In this document: positions 37,526-47,847 of the stretch, in pieces
Layout of the letters: the number at the start of each line of letters is the position of its first letter
Position numbering within the stretch: position 1 is the stretch's first letter
Program-made: the position numbers and the translations under genes
Notes under the pieces: model-generated
Seen by the model: the letters and a program-made list of their open reading frames with translations, nothing else
What the model was told of the DNA's origin: nothing
Databases searched by the model: none
NCBI GenBank assembly: GCA_020632995.1
Contig: JACKEN010000014.1
Coordinates: 1 to 64,000 of the forward strand
Source: Deltaproteobacteria bacterium
Lineage (GTDB): Bacteria; Myxococcota; Kuafuiibacteriia; Kuafuiibacteriales; Kuafuiibacteriaceae
Direction of reading: 5' to 3'
DNA length: 64,000 nt

Positions 37526-38508
37526 CTAGCACGGGCTCGCGGCGGGGGCGGGGGCTTGGCCACCAGGGCCTCCACCCTCGCCAGCGCCTTCGCGTGCTTC
37601 GGGTCGAGCTTCAGGGCCCGGGTCGCCGCCACCTGGGCCTTGGCCTCCTCGACCCGGCCGACTCGCCACAGCGCCTGGGCCGCCGCCAGGTGGAGCTCCG
37701 GATCGCTCGGGGCGAGGGTCGCGGCCTGGGTGTAGGCGTCGGCCGCGGCGTCGGGCCGGCCGGTGCGGCTGAAGACGTTGCCGAGGTTGTAGTGGGGGTC
37801 GGGGTGCTTGGGTCGCAGGCGCGCCGCCTCCCGGTAGTGGCGCTCGGCCCCCTCGAGGTCGCCCTGCTTGGCGAGCACCCAGCCCAGGTCGAGGTGGCCG
37901 TGAAAGCTCGAGGGGTCCTTCTGGACCGCCTTCTCATACTCCACCCGGGCCGCGTCGAGCTGCTTCAGGCGCTTGTAGCAGTAGCCCAGGTGCACGTGCA
38001 GCGCCGGATCGTCGGGCCGGGCCCGGACCGCCTCGCGGTACAGCTGCACCGCCTCCTCGAAGCGCTGATCTTCGCGCTTCAGGTGGGCCAGCTCGAGCTT
38101 CGGCGCGGGGTCCCCGGGCAGGAGCGCGATGGCCCGCTCGAACGCCTTCGCCGCGCCATCCCGGTCCTTCTCTGCCAGCAGGGCCAGCCCCAAGCAGTAG
38201 TGGACCTTGGACGCCTCGGGGTCGAGGTCCAGGGCCTTGTTGCAATGTACCTTGCCAGCCGCGGCGCGCCCCTGGCGCACCTCGAGGAGCCCCAGGTTCA
38301 CGAGGGCCCGGCCGTGGTCGGGCTCGGCGGTGAGCAGGCGTGTGTACGCGTCCCGGGCCGCGGCCCAGTCCTTCTTCGCCTCGGCCTCCAGCGCGACCTG
38401 GAACAGCGGGGCAGCCTCCGGCTCAGGGGGCGCCGCCACCACTGCCCGGGCCACGAGGATCGAGGCCAGGGTCAGGGTGCGGCGGAGAGCGGAGGTCGGA
38501 TTCACCAC
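37526..38508 (-). CDS. Secreted TPR-repeat protein
   Basis: About 325 residues. GTG 38508 (or 38505) gives a signal peptide (RRTLTLASILVARAVVA then APPEPE). Eight or nine TPR units follow (for example LVNLGLLEVRQGRAAAGKVH, HVHLGYCYKRLKQLDAARVE, HYNLGNVFSRTGRPDAAADA). The end is ambiguous: the frame stays open through KPPPPPRARARI into the Uma2 gene, whereas a one-base change in the C-rich Pro run would end it at the TAG (37526-37528) or TAA (37521-37523) nearby. I place the end there. Likely periplasmic protein-interaction scaffold. Confidence 0.72.
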
Positions 38509-38533
38509 GCGGGGGACTGCGTGGGCTTCGAGA

Positions 38534-38752
38534 TCAACGAGCCCGGTACACGATGCGGCCCTTGGTCAGGTCGTAGGGGGACAGGGCCACCGTCACCTTG
38601 TCGCCCAGCACGATGCGGATGAAGAACTTCCGCATCTTGCCGGAGACGTAGGCCAAGATGTTCTGACCGGGCGCAATCTCGACTCGGAACATTCCGTTGG
38701 GAAGGACCTCTTTGATGATGCCTTCACACTCGATCTGGTCGTCCTTGGGCAT
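38534..38752 (-). CDS. infA: Translation initiation factor IF-1
   Basis: 72 residues, the exact family length, an OB-fold protein that occupies the ribosomal A site during initiation. MPKDDQIECEGIIKEVLPNG, KMRKFFIRIVLGDKVTV and LSPYDLTKGRIVYR match IF-1. CAGGAGA lies just upstream of the ATG. The upstream TPR gene on the same strand starts 26 bases downstream of the infA stop. Confidence 0.97.
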   Translation of the reverse strand: MPKDDQIECEGIIKEVLPNGMFRVEIAPGQNILAYVSGKMRKFFIRIVLGDKVTVALSPYDLTKGRIVYRAR

Positions 38753-39021
38753 TGCTCTCCTGCTCTAGTGTCGACACCCACAGGGGGCGCCGAACGGGTG
38801 AGGAGATTGATGGCCCGACGCGGGTCTGTCAACAACCGCGAGGGGGGCACCCCGGGGCTGATCTGGTGCGACGCGTCACGCTCCGAGCGTAGGAGCAATC
38901 GGGTGCAACCCTATATAGTTTCTAAGTAAACCCTATGTAGGAGTGTGTGATCCACGTAAGTTGCGGAAACACTTCATTTTTTTGGCAACGACAGCCCGAG
39001 ACCCGCGATACACTGATCGTC
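38753..39021. promoter_or_regulatory. AT-richer divergent intergenic region with paired direct repeats
   Basis: About 270 bases between infA and the next gene, clearly richer in A+T than the surroundings. AACCCTATATAG at 38907-38918 is repeated as AACCCTATGTAG at 38929-38940, 11 of 12 bases alike and 22 bp start to start, two helical turns. That spacing suits a tandem protein-binding site. A run of seven T at about 38977-38983 and TTGGCA (38982) with GATACACT (39007) might form a promoter for the plus-strand gene, but the hexamer match is weak. Confidence 0.5.
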
Positions 39022-39627
39022 ATGGCGACTCAGCGCGTGCAAGTGTTCACTCCGAAGAGGGTCAGCGAGAGCGCTCAAGATACCCCTCGTAGCGAAGAAG
39101 GCACCGGCGCGGCCATCCAGGGAGCCAACTACCTCCCGAATATCTACCAGGACGGCCAGGACAAGGGCGGTCAGAGCGGCCAACAGGGCAGCGGCGACCA
39201 GAAGCTCGTCCAGTTCCTCCAGGGCGCCGGCACTCAGCAGCTCCGTACGCTGGCCGGCAACATGCGGCCCACCTTCAGCCCGCTGTCGCCCATGAGCTTC
39301 ATCGGGCCGAACGCGGTGGCCGCGGCCTACGCGCCCATGAGCAAGGCCGAGGTCAGCCGCCGCCAGAACTGGGGCGACTTCCGTCCCGGCGGCCCCACCC
39401 AGGCCAAGTACTCGACCCTGAACGGCATGGCGATCAGCTTCGACCCCGCCGACCTGCCGATCAACGCGGGCGTGCCGCGTGAGGTCCTGGCCAAGAGCAC
39501 CTCGGTGGACGAGGGCATGGACCGCCAGGTCCGCTCCAACATGGACGCGGTCCGGGTCAACCCGCGCACCATGCACCGCGACCGGATCGCGGTCCACAAC
39601 CTCGCTGGCGTCCGTCTCCGCGCCTGA
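39022..39627 (+). CDS. Hypothetical protein
   Basis: 201 residues from ATG 39022. Strongly Gln/Gly/Ser-rich N-terminus (GQDKGGQSGQQGSGDQK), then a region with aromatic/Pro motifs (NYLPNIYQDG, NMRPTFSPLSPMSFIGPNAV). No signal peptide, membrane helix or known domain. The C-terminus (SNMDAVRVNPRTMHRDRIAV) is basic. Codon use is typical of the genome. The promoter-side repeats suggest tight regulation. I do not recognise a family. Confidence 0.75.
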   Translation: MATQRVQVFTPKRVSESAQDTPRSEEGTGAAIQGANYLPNIYQDGQDKGGQSGQQGSGDQKLVQFLQGAGTQQLRTLAGNMRPTFSPLSPMSFIGPNAVAAAYAPMSKAEVSRRQNWGDFRPGGPTQAKYSTLNGMAISFDPADLPINAGVPREVLAKSTSVDEGMDRQVRSNMDAVRVNPRTMHRDRIAVHNLAGVRLRA

Positions 39628-39641
39628 GCCTCCCCTCTCGG

Positions 39642-40109
39642 TCAGTGCAGGGTGTGGCCCGTGCGCCAGACCCAGCTCGTCAGCGGCTCCTCTGACACTT
39701 CCGTGTCGGCCTCGTCCAGGAACCGGATCCCGACGCCCCTGAGCTGGAACGCCATGCCCCTGGCCGTGTACTGCCACGCCAGGTGATGGCGGACCTCGCC
39801 CCGGAGCTCCACCGGGCCGGGTGCGTCGGCCGACCCCCGGATCCCCTCGAAGCTCACCGACACCCGCATCCCGATTGGGGGTGCCTCCGGCAGCTCCACC
39901 AACATGCCGCCCTCCGAGATGTTCCGAGCCATGCCCCGACCATCGAAGCCCGGCCCCGACACCCGCACCGGGACCGCGATCTCGAGCGAGAGACGGACCC
40001 GGCGGTCCCGGCGGCGGTCCCGTCCGCTGCGGCGCTCCGGCAGCGTCGCCTCCTCCTCGTGGTCCTGGGTTCGTCGATCCGGCTCCAGGCCGGGGGCACG
40101 ATCTGACAT
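39642..40109 (-). CDS. PilZ-domain protein
   Basis: 155 residues. A basic N-terminus (ERRSGRDRRRDRRVRLSLEI) supplies the Arg-rich motif, and ARNISEGGMLVELPEAPPIG is the D/N-x-S-x-x-G part of PilZ. These two motifs bind cyclic di-GMP in the family. A relaxed stretch before them is acidic. Converges with the hypothetical gene 15 bases away; the upstream neighbour encodes a membrane protein. Confidence 0.85.
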   Translation of the reverse strand: MSDRAPGLEPDRRTQDHEEEATLPERRSGRDRRRDRRVRLSLEIAVPVRVSGPGFDGRGMARNISEGGMLVELPEAPPIGMRVSVSFEGIRGSADAPGPVELRGEVRHHLAWQYTARGMAFQLRGVGIRFLDEADTEVSEEPLTSWVWRTGHTLH

Positions 40110-40171
40110 CGCGGTGATGGTGCCGCTGTCAGGTCATGTGGTCAAAAAACCGGCCTCGGCACCAAGTGTAA

Positions 40172-40487
40172 TCAGCTGTCGGAGCTGTCGTCCTTGCCGA
40201 AGAAGTCCTTGAACATCATCACGAAGAGGCTCCCGACCCGCACCACCAGGATCCCGATCACCGCCCCCATGCTCGCGTACATGGCGGGTATGTTCGAGGC
40301 CTTCAGCGCCGCCGGGTCGAGGCTGTAGCGGGCGTACGCGAAACCCGAGCCCCGCCCCCAACACCGCGGGGGTGAAGGACGCGAGGAACCGGTCCTTCAT
40401 GGTCCGGGGCCCGCCCTTGCGCTGGTTGAGGATCGAGATGCTCAGCAGGGCGATCAGCGCCACCGCGGCCAGGATGATGGTGAGCAC
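40172..40487 (-). CDS. Small membrane protein (frameshifted)
   Basis: About 104 residues after correction. It starts MLTIILAAVALIALLSISIL, a strong membrane helix, continues with a basic loop (NQRKGGPRTMKDRFL), then a second helix near the end (GAVIGILVVRVGSLFVMMF). One extra T in the TTT after CTCGGG (plus-strand AAA near 40341-40344) breaks the frame at GLGF; correcting it gives AYARYSLDPAALKAS and a stop at 40172. No family recognised. Confidence 0.65.
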
Positions 40488-40526
40488 GGGGGGATGGTAG
40501 AGGCCCGGGGCGGAAGCTCCAAGCGT

Positions 40527-41122
40527 CTACTTGGCCTCGGCTTCGGCGGGCTCGGCAGGCTCCGCGGCCGGCTGGCTCGGCTTCGCCAGCTCCTCCTGCA
40601 CCCCGTCCGCCACCGCCTCGGCGCCCTCGGCCAGGCCCTTCACCACCTTGCCCAGCCCGCGGCCCATGTTCTTCAGGGCCTCCTTGTCGACGGTGGGCCC
40701 CTTGGCCTCGGCGCCCTCGTCGTCCGACCCGCGCCCTCCCCGTCCGAGCTCTTCACGCCCTTCATGAAGCCGCTCACCGCGCGGCCCAGGCCCTCACCGA
40801 GGCCCTCCATGGCGTCGCCCAGGGCCTCGCCCAGCTTCGAGCCCGCCTCCTCCATCATGAGGGCGACGATCTCCTGGCGCGCGGGGCGGACGCCCTCCTT
40901 GTAGCCGTCGGAGAAGCGCTCCTTGTCGCCCTTGCTCGAGAAGGGCGCCCGGGCGTCGTCCATGTCCTTCACCATCTGATCCACCGTCAGGGTGTGGGCC
41001 TTGGCCGCCTCGGCGTGCCTGGCCCCCAGCGCCTTTCCGGTCTCGTAGGGATCGGCCCTGGTGCACGCGACCAGGATCGCGGCCAACAAGAGGGGAGCGA
41101 TGAGGACGATGACGCGCTTCAA
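40527..41122 (-). CDS. Lipoprotein (frameshifted)
   Basis: About 198 residues after correction. MKRVIVLIAPLLLAAILVAC gives a lipoprotein signal with the lipid Cys in LVAC. The rest is charged and helical (LTVDQMVKDMDDARAPFSSK, VRPARQEIVALMMEEAG). One missing G near 40731-40741 (C-run on the plus strand) breaks the frame; beyond it the Glu/Ala-rich tail DDEGAEAKGPTVDK continues to a TAG at 40527. No function evident. Confidence 0.7.
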
Positions 41123-41162
41123 GACCCCCTGAGCATAGACGCGCGGGCGAGCGCGTCAGGAC

Positions 41163-42141
41163 TCAGGCGGTCTTGATGTCCTTGGCGTCGACGGTGACGC
41201 TCACCGGCCCCACCATGACCTTGGCCTTGCCCTTCTCGATCTCGGCCAGGTAGCCCGGCCGACCGGCGAAGAGCCCAGACAGGATGATCACCCGCGCCCC
41301 CGGCTGGATCTCCGGCAAGGCAGCTTGCTCCTTCTCCTTCGCCTTCTTCTTCTCCTTGGCGAGGGTGACGCCGAGGCGAGCGTAGTTGTTCTCCTCGGTC
41401 CACATGAAGAAGTGCAAGGCAGGTAGCATCTCCTCGACGTACTCCGCCGCGGCGCCGATGAAGGCCTCGTCCCTCAGGACCTCCTCGTCCTTCGGGATCA
41501 GCGCCTCGACGAGGAAGGTCTTGTCGCTGTCGAGGCCTTCGATGAAGCCTGCAATGTGGCTTGCATCGAGGTCGAGGCCGGAGACCAGCGCGCCCTCGAG
41601 GCCGAGCGCGGTGCCCCCCGGCAGGGCGTGCGCGAGCTGGAGCAGGCCCTTGGCGCCCTCCTCCATCGCCAGCTTCGCCTTGACGTTGTCGCGATCCACC
41701 GAGGCGCGACCGGCGATCTCGACGTTCACCGCGAGCCCATCGTTGTCGAGCTTCAGGGTCAGGCACGCGTGCTGGTGCTGCACCGAGATGTCGAAGAGCG
41801 CGGCGCCGGCGGTGAGGTCGGTGCGGTTCAAGAACGGCTTCAGCGCGGTGCGGAGCGCGCGCTGCGCGGGTGAAGAAGGCCCACTGCGCGCTCACCTGGC
41901 GGCCGTTGGCGACCGAGGGCGCCTCATCCGAGGCGCCGAGCTCGAGCTCACCGAGCTCCTCGCTCAGCTCCTCCTGGATCGCGCGCGCCAGGGCCAGCAG
42001 ACGGTCCTTCGCGCCACGGCGCGCCAGAGTGTAGGCGTTGGAGCCCCACTTCTTCTTCTCGTAGGCGGCGAAGTCCGCCGGCAGGAAGCCGGTGAAGGGA
42101 CCGCCGCTACCGAAAGCGCCCATGTTTCCGCCCTTGGCCAT
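41163..42141 (-). CDS. Unknown protein with C-terminal KOW-like motif (frameshifted)
   Basis: About 325 residues. The N-terminal third (MAKGGNMGAFGSGGPFTGFL, then KDRLLALARAIQEELSEEL) and the remainder (LFDISVQHQHACLTLKLDND) are in two frames separated at about 41865-41868, repaired by removing one base to give FFTRQRALRTALKPFLNRT. The C-terminus, ARVIILSGLFAGRPGYLAEI then KAKVMVGPVSVTV, resembles a KOW motif as in NusG/ribosomal L24, an RNA- or protein-binding element. No family name can be given. Confidence 0.65.
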
Positions 42142-42178
42142 GGAGGGCGCGAAGGCTACCCACCGGCCTCGGAGGCCG

Positions 42179-42534
42179 TCAACCGCTGCGCTCGGTGAGG
42201 AAGCGCTTCAGGGTGTCCCGCGCCTCCATGTCGAGGCGGGTGAACTGCAGGCCCATCCCTCGGTAGGGCCCTCCCCCATCTTCGGTGCGGTAGCCGTTGG
42301 CGTGGTGGCGGACCTCCGCCGTCACCTCCACCCGGACAGGGGGCCCTCCCGCTGCGGGAGCTCGAGGCGGCACTCCAGCATCTGGCCCACGTCGTAGGCC
42401 TTCAGCGTCTCGACGAAGGTCCCGCCCTCGGACAGATCCCGGGCCGTCAGCACCTGCCGGCCCTTGGGGCCGTCCACGCGGACCTTGAGCTCCAGCGGAG
42501 CGCGGGGCTGTTGGCGGCGGTTGGGGAGCGACAC
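42179..42534 (-). CDS. PilZ-domain protein (frameshifted)
   Basis: About 118 residues. LPNRRQQPRAPLELKVRV provides the Arg-rich motif and LTARDLSEGGTFVETLKAYD the D-x-S-x-x-G motif for cyclic di-GMP binding. A six-to-five C slip (plus-strand G run 42339-42343) breaks the frame after PQREGP; the second half runs VRVEVTAEVRHHANGYRTED to FLTERSG. Start is uncertain: GTG 42534 is used, but an ATG overlapping the recF stop with one missing base is equally possible. Confidence 0.72.
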
Positions 42535-42541
42535 GAGGTGC

Positions 42542-43663
42542 TCATACCGGAGCCGGCGCCGCAGGGCCACGCTCCAGGTTCCCCGCCTTGACCCGGTAGA
42601 GCGCGAGATCTGCCGCGGCGAGGGCGGTGGGGACCTCGGTGCTGGTGAGGATCACCTGCCCGTCGAGCGCCCCCACCGCCTCGAAGAGCTGGGCCGAGCG
42701 GTGGGCGTCCAGCTCCGACGACATGTCGTCCAACAGCAGGAGCGGCGCCTCGCCCAGCGCCGCGGCGAGGTGGGTGATCTCGGCCAGCTTCAGCGCCAGC
42801 ACCAGGGCCCGGTGCTGCCCCTGGGAGGCGCGCTCCTTCACCGGGAGCCCATCGAGGGCCAGCTCGAGGTCGTCCAGGTGGGGCCCCACCGAGGTGGTGC
42901 GCCGGGCCCGGTCCACCGGCCGGCGCGCCCGCAGCTTGGCCAGGAACGCGGCCTCGAGGTCGGGCTCCTCCGCCCCCGCCATGTCCCGCAGGCGCGCCCC
43001 GTAGGCGAGGTCGAGGCGGGGGGCCGGCGTGGCGATGCGCTCGAAGTAGTCCCGCACCCGGGGCAGGAGCTCGCTCACGTAGCGGACCCGGGCCGCCATG
43101 ATCGCGGCGCCCTCGTGCGCGATGATCTCGTCGTAGGCGTCGAGGACCGGGTCCGAGTTCGGCTCTCCGAGCACCCGGTTCCGGTCCTTGAGGGCCTTCG
43201 TGTAGCGGAGCGCCCGGGTCAGGTAGCTGGGGCGCACGTTCAAGAGCGCGCGGTCGAGGAACTTCCTGCGCAGGTCCGGGCTCCCTTTCGCCAGCTGCAG
43301 ATCGTCGGGGGTGAAGGACACCGCGACCGCGCACCCGATGAAGGTGCCCGCGTCCACCTTCTTGCCGTCCTTGAACAGGGTGCGGCGGGTGGGGGTGAGC
43401 TCGACCCCCAGGTCGTGCACGAGGCCGGTGCTCCGGCGCTCCACCTTCAGCTCGATCTTCGCGAGCTCGGTGCCGGTGCGGAGCAGCGCCCGCCGCGACA
43501 CGCTCCGGAGCGGGCGGAGGGCGGCGACCAGGTACAGGGCCTCGAGCGCGTTGGTCTTGCCCTGACCGTTGTTCCCCACCAGCGCGGTGAAGCGCGGCGA
43601 GGGGTCGAGCGAAGCGCAAGCGATGTTGCGGAAGTCGGTGAGCTCGGCGTGGAGGAGTCGCAA
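42542..43663 (-). CDS. recF: DNA replication/repair protein RecF
   Basis: 373 residues. Walker A GNNGQGKTN at residues 30-38, the TDFRNIACASLDPSPRFT opening, signature ERASQGQHRALVLALKLAEI and Walker B PLLLLDDMSSELD define RecF, which loads RecA at gaps through RecOR. It starts with TTG at 43663, with AAGGA 5 bases upstream. Located 19 bases after dnaN, the classical dnaA-dnaN-recF order. Confidence 0.95.
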   Translation of the reverse strand: MRLLHAELTDFRNIACASLDPSPRFTALVGNNGQGKTNALEALYLVAALRPLRSVSRRALLRTGTELAKIELKVERRSTGLVHDLGVELTPTRRTLFKDGKKVDAGTFIGCAVAVSFTPDDLQLAKGSPDLRRKFLDRALLNVRPSYLTRALRYTKALKDRNRVLGEPNSDPVLDAYDEIIAHEGAAIMAARVRYVSELLPRVRDYFERIATPAPRLDLAYGARLRDMAGAEEPDLEAAFLAKLRARRPVDRARRTTSVGPHLDDLELALDGLPVKERASQGQHRALVLALKLAEITHLAAALGEAPLLLLDDMSSELDAHRSAQLFEAVGALDGQVILTSTEVPTALAAADLALYRVKAGNLERGPAAPAPV

Positions 43664-43682
43664 GGCGTCCTTCGGTCGAACC

Positions 43683-44792
43683 TCAGATGCGCATCGGCAT
43701 GATCACCGCGCGATAGCCCTCGCCACCCACGCCGCGGATCACCCCGGGGGAGAGCTCGTCGGTGAGCTCGAGCTCCACCTGCTCCTCACCCAGCACCGCC
43801 AGCACGTCCATCAGGTAGCGGAAGTTGAAGCCGATCTTGAGCGCCTCGTTGTCGTACTCGACCTCGAGCTCCTCGCGGGCCTCGCCCAGGTCGGGGTTGT
43901 TGGCGGTGAGCGCCATCGTGCCCGAGGCGATGTCCAGGCGCACGCCCTGGGCCTTGTCGGGCGACAGGAGCGAGGTGCGCTTCAGCGCGGCGGAGAGGCG
44001 GTCCTTGTTCACCCGCACCCGCCGGGTGGAGGTGGTCGGGATGACCTGCTGGTAGTCGGGGAAGCGGCCGTCGACCAGACGCATGGTCAAGGTGATGCCG
44101 TCCTTCTCGAACACCGCGCTGTTCTCGATGAAGCCCAGGCGGCCGCCCTCCTTGCCCTCCTCGAGGAGCTTTCGGAGCTCGACCAGGCCCTTCCTCGGGA
44201 TGATCACCCCCTCCTTCATCGCGGGGGGCTCCTGGGTGGGCCGCTCGATGACGCTGAGGCGGTGCCCGTCGGTGGCCACCATCCGCAGGCCCGGCGAGCC
44301 CTGCACCTGCTCGCAGTACACGCCGGTGAGGTTGTAGCGCGTCTCGTCGGTGGAGACCGCGTACAGCGTCTTCTCGATCATCTCCTTGAAGATGCGGGGC
44401 TCGAGCGCGAAGAACGGCACCTGCTCGAAGCTGGGCAGGGTCGGGAAGCTGTCGGCCGACATGCCCACCACGCGGTACTTCACCTTGCCGCAGGAGATCT
44501 CGACCCACTGGTTCGCGCCCTGCTTCAGGGTGACGACGTCCTCGGGGAGGGAGCGCACGATGTCATAGAGCGCCTTGGCGCCGAGGGTCATGGCGCCTGA
44601 CTTCACCACCGTGGCGTCGTAGTCCCCGGTCAGCCCGATCTCGAGATCGGTGGCGGACACCGTGATCTTGTCCTTGCCCTTGGACTTGATCAGGGCGTTG
44701 GCCAAGATCGGCATCGTCGTCTTCTTCTCGACGATGCCCTGTACACGCTGGAGGGCTCTCACCAGCTCTGGAACGCGGATGGTCAGCTCCAT
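43683..44792 (-). CDS. dnaN: DNA polymerase III beta sliding clamp
   Basis: 369 residues, the standard length, in three clamp-fold repeats. MELTIRVPELVRALQRVQGI, TMPILANALIKSKGKDKITV, TDGHRLSVIERP and the C-terminal RAVIMPMRI are conserved. The clamp tethers polymerase III and DNA-repair enzymes to DNA. The ATG has AGGGGAG upstream. A TATAAG hexamer on the minus strand (44825-44830) is a candidate -10 for its promoter. Confidence 0.97.
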   Translation of the reverse strand: MELTIRVPELVRALQRVQGIVEKKTTMPILANALIKSKGKDKITVSATDLEIGLTGDYDATVVKSGAMTLGAKALYDIVRSLPEDVVTLKQGANQWVEISCGKVKYRVVGMSADSFPTLPSFEQVPFFALEPRIFKEMIEKTLYAVSTDETRYNLTGVYCEQVQGSPGLRMVATDGHRLSVIERPTQEPPAMKEGVIIPRKGLVELRKLLEEGKEGGRLGFIENSAVFEKDGITLTMRLVDGRFPDYQQVIPTTSTRRVRVNKDRLSAALKRTSLLSPDKAQGVRLDIASGTMALTANNPDLGEAREELEVEYDNEALKIGFNFRYLMDVLAVLGEEQVELELTDELSPGVIRGVGGEGYRAVIMPMRI

Positions 44793-45185
44793 GGCTCTCC
44801 CCTTCGACGCAGAGATCTTTGTTTCTTATAGATCAGATCCATCGTCGTAATAGGCCCTGTGGGTTGTGTGATCTGAGGTCCAAGCACCCTGGATGGCTAG
44901 CCTTTTGGGTGTGGAAAGGGCTGTGTGTGGAATCGGCCGAAGCTGTGGGTGAAACGGGCCTCGCGGCGGTCCACGCACATCCACAGATTTGTCCACAACC
45001 TGTGGCTCCCAATCCCCAGCAAACCACAACATGCTGTGTGTTCTCGCTCGGGCCCGGAGTCAAGGCCCGTCTCGCCCTGCGCCACGCCAGGAGCGTAGGG
45101 ATAAGGCGCACCTCGGCCGGGGCCCTGAGGGGCCCGGGACGGGCGGAGGGCGGCTGACGCAGGCTGAGGGGCAAAGCCCGGGCCT
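44793..45185. other. oriC: Probable oriC, between dnaA and dnaN
   Basis: 393 bases with no gene. The first ~90 (44810-44880) are AT-richer, a candidate unwinding element. Then come many DnaA-box-like words: ACATCCACA (44977-44985), TTGTCCACA (44989-44997, one mismatch to TTATCCACA), TGTGGAAAG (44910-44918), TGTGGAATC (44926-44934), and several more TGTGG or CCACA words at 44860, 44944, 45001 and 45022. Placement beside dnaA and dnaN supports an origin. No perfect box is present. Confidence 0.7.
44825..44830 (-). promoter_or_regulatory. Candidate -10 hexamer for dnaN
   Basis: TATAAG on the minus strand, 32 bases before the dnaN ATG. The matching -35 (CTATTA at 17-base spacing) is poor. Suggestive only. 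Confidence 0.3.
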
Positions 45186-46606
<1,421 letters not shown>

Positions 46607-46937
46607 GTGCTCCCCGTCCCCCTTGATCCGGCGCGCGGTCGTACACGGGCCATGGCCCGGGCTCGTCGGAACGAGCGCCGGGTGGTGCCCACCGGCCTGG
46701 TCGGATCCCCCTGAAGGGAAGAGGCACGCTAGCCGACGATCGAAGCGCTGTGCAACACGATCCCCAGGCTGTGGATCGCCTCCAGAGCGCGTATTGGAGG
46801 GCTGCCGATCCTGAACATGTGGCGCCGGGGGTGATCCGAGGGCGGTCGGTCGACGGCGGGACGGTTGAGATCAGCACCGAATCCTTGACAGGGGGCGGCC
46901 GACCATGGCGAGACAGCACCTCTCAGGAGCTCTTGCC
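46607..46937. promoter_or_regulatory. Divergent dnaA-rpmH intergenic region
   Basis: About 330 bases. Likely promoters for dnaA (minus) and the rpmH operon (plus). TTGACA at 46885-46890 is a perfect -35 match on the plus strand, but no good -10 is seen 16-18 bases later. GCTGTGGATCG near 46769 contains a weak DnaA-box-like word on the reverse strand. AGGAG shortly before 46938 is the rpmH ribosome site. No terminator. Confidence 0.5.
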
Positions 46938-47087
46938 ATGAAGCGTACCTTTCAGCCGTCCAACCTGCGTCGCAAGCGGAAGCATGGCTTCCGCAAGCGC
47001 ATGAGCACCGCCAATGGCCAGAAGGTGCTGGCGGCGCGTCGTAAGCGCGGGCGCAAGCGCCTCTCCGTCTCCGCCTACAAGAAGTAG
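46938..47087 (+). CDS. rpmH: 50S ribosomal protein L34
   Basis: 49 residues, very basic. MKRTFQPSNLRRKRKHGFRK is the hallmark N-terminus, with RMSTANGQKVLAARRKRGRK following. An in-frame upstream ATG (46905) exists but AGGAG and family length favour 46938. Typical first gene of the rpmH-rnpA-yidD-yidC-jag cluster. Confidence 0.97.
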   Translation: MKRTFQPSNLRRKRKHGFRKRMSTANGQKVLAARRKRGRKRLSVSAYKK

Positions 47088-47098
47088 CGTTCGAAGCG

Positions 47099-47578
47099 GT
47101 GCGCACACCGCACGAACCGGGCGCTCGCCCTCGTCACGACGCGCCCTCGCCCCAACCTGCCCCAGAGCTCCACGAGACCGGCGCCTTCCCACGGGAGGCG
47201 CGGATCCGTCGCCGCTGGGAGTTCGACCGCATCCACCGCGATGGGCTCCGCGTCCGCACCCCCGGCTTCACGGTGGTCGCGCACAAGACCTTGACGGGGA
47301 GCCGCGCGCGCTTTGGCTGTGCCGTGAGTCGGAAGGTCGGCAAGGCCGTCATCCGCAACCGCATCCGCCGCATGATGAAGGAGCTGTTCCGAAGGACCGC
47401 GGCGGACCTGCCGCCGGTGGACCTGGTGGTGGTGGTGCGACCGGAGGCCGCGCGCTACGCCGCGCTCGGCCTCGATGACATCGGCCAGGAGCTCCTCCCT
47501 GCCCTGCACACCGCCGCCCGCCGGGTCATGACCCACAAGAGCCGCCCACGCCGCGGCCCCGGGGGCCGGCGACGATGA
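47099..47578 (+). CDS. rnpA: Ribonuclease P protein component
   Basis: 159 residues, starting at GTG 47099, 11 bases after rpmH. About 40 residues precede the usual core, which begins REARIRRRWEFDRIHRDGLR. FGCAVSRKVGKAVIRNRIRR is the RNR motif that binds the RNase P RNA and pre-tRNA 5' leader. LPPVDLVVVVRPEAARYAAL follows. The N-terminal extension is Pro/His-rich, so a later start cannot be excluded. Confidence 0.93.
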   Translation: MRTPHEPGARPRHDAPSPQPAPELHETGAFPREARIRRRWEFDRIHRDGLRVRTPGFTVVAHKTLTGSRARFGCAVSRKVGKAVIRNRIRRMMKELFRRTAADLPPVDLVVVVRPEAARYAALGLDDIGQELLPALHTAARRVMTHKSRPRRGPGGRRR

Positions 47579-47847
47579 AGCCCTCCCCGCTGGCGATCCT
47601 GCTGATCTTCTTGGTGCGGATCTACCAGTGGGTGCTCTCTCCCCTGCTCCACCTCGCGGGCTCGCGTTGTCGCTACAGCCCGACGTGCAGCGCGTACGCG
47701 ATCGAAGCGATGCAGTACAACGGCGCGCTCCGGGGAAGCGTGCTGGCGATTAAGCGTGTTTTGCGTTGCCACCCATGGCACCCGGGTGGCTTCGATCCCC
47801 CGCCTGGTAGGCCGGACTCCGACGAGTCCCGGCGAGGTCCCGACTGA
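47575..47847 (+). CDS. yidD: Membrane protein insertion efficiency factor
   Basis: 90 residues, ATG overlapping the rnpA stop. IFLVRIYQWVLSPLLHLAGS, CRYSPTCSAYAIEAMQYNGA and RCHPWHPGGFDPPPG are diagnostic of YidD, a small amphipathic inner-membrane-associated protein that assists YidC. Conserved Cys of CRYSPTCS present. Confidence 0.96.
   Translation: MKPSPLAILLIFLVRIYQWVLSPLLHLAGSRCRYSPTCSAYAIEAMQYNGALRGSVLAIKRVLRCHPWHPGGFDPPPGRPDSDESRRGPD

Noticed and set aside
36925..38508. A single TPR-Uma2 fusion protein of 527 residues
   Set aside because: The join reads RARARIRACTSRAGL, unlike either family, and a proper Uma2 start with a ribosome site lies at 37516. Frame slips at the Pro run and at about 37455 explain the apparent fusion.
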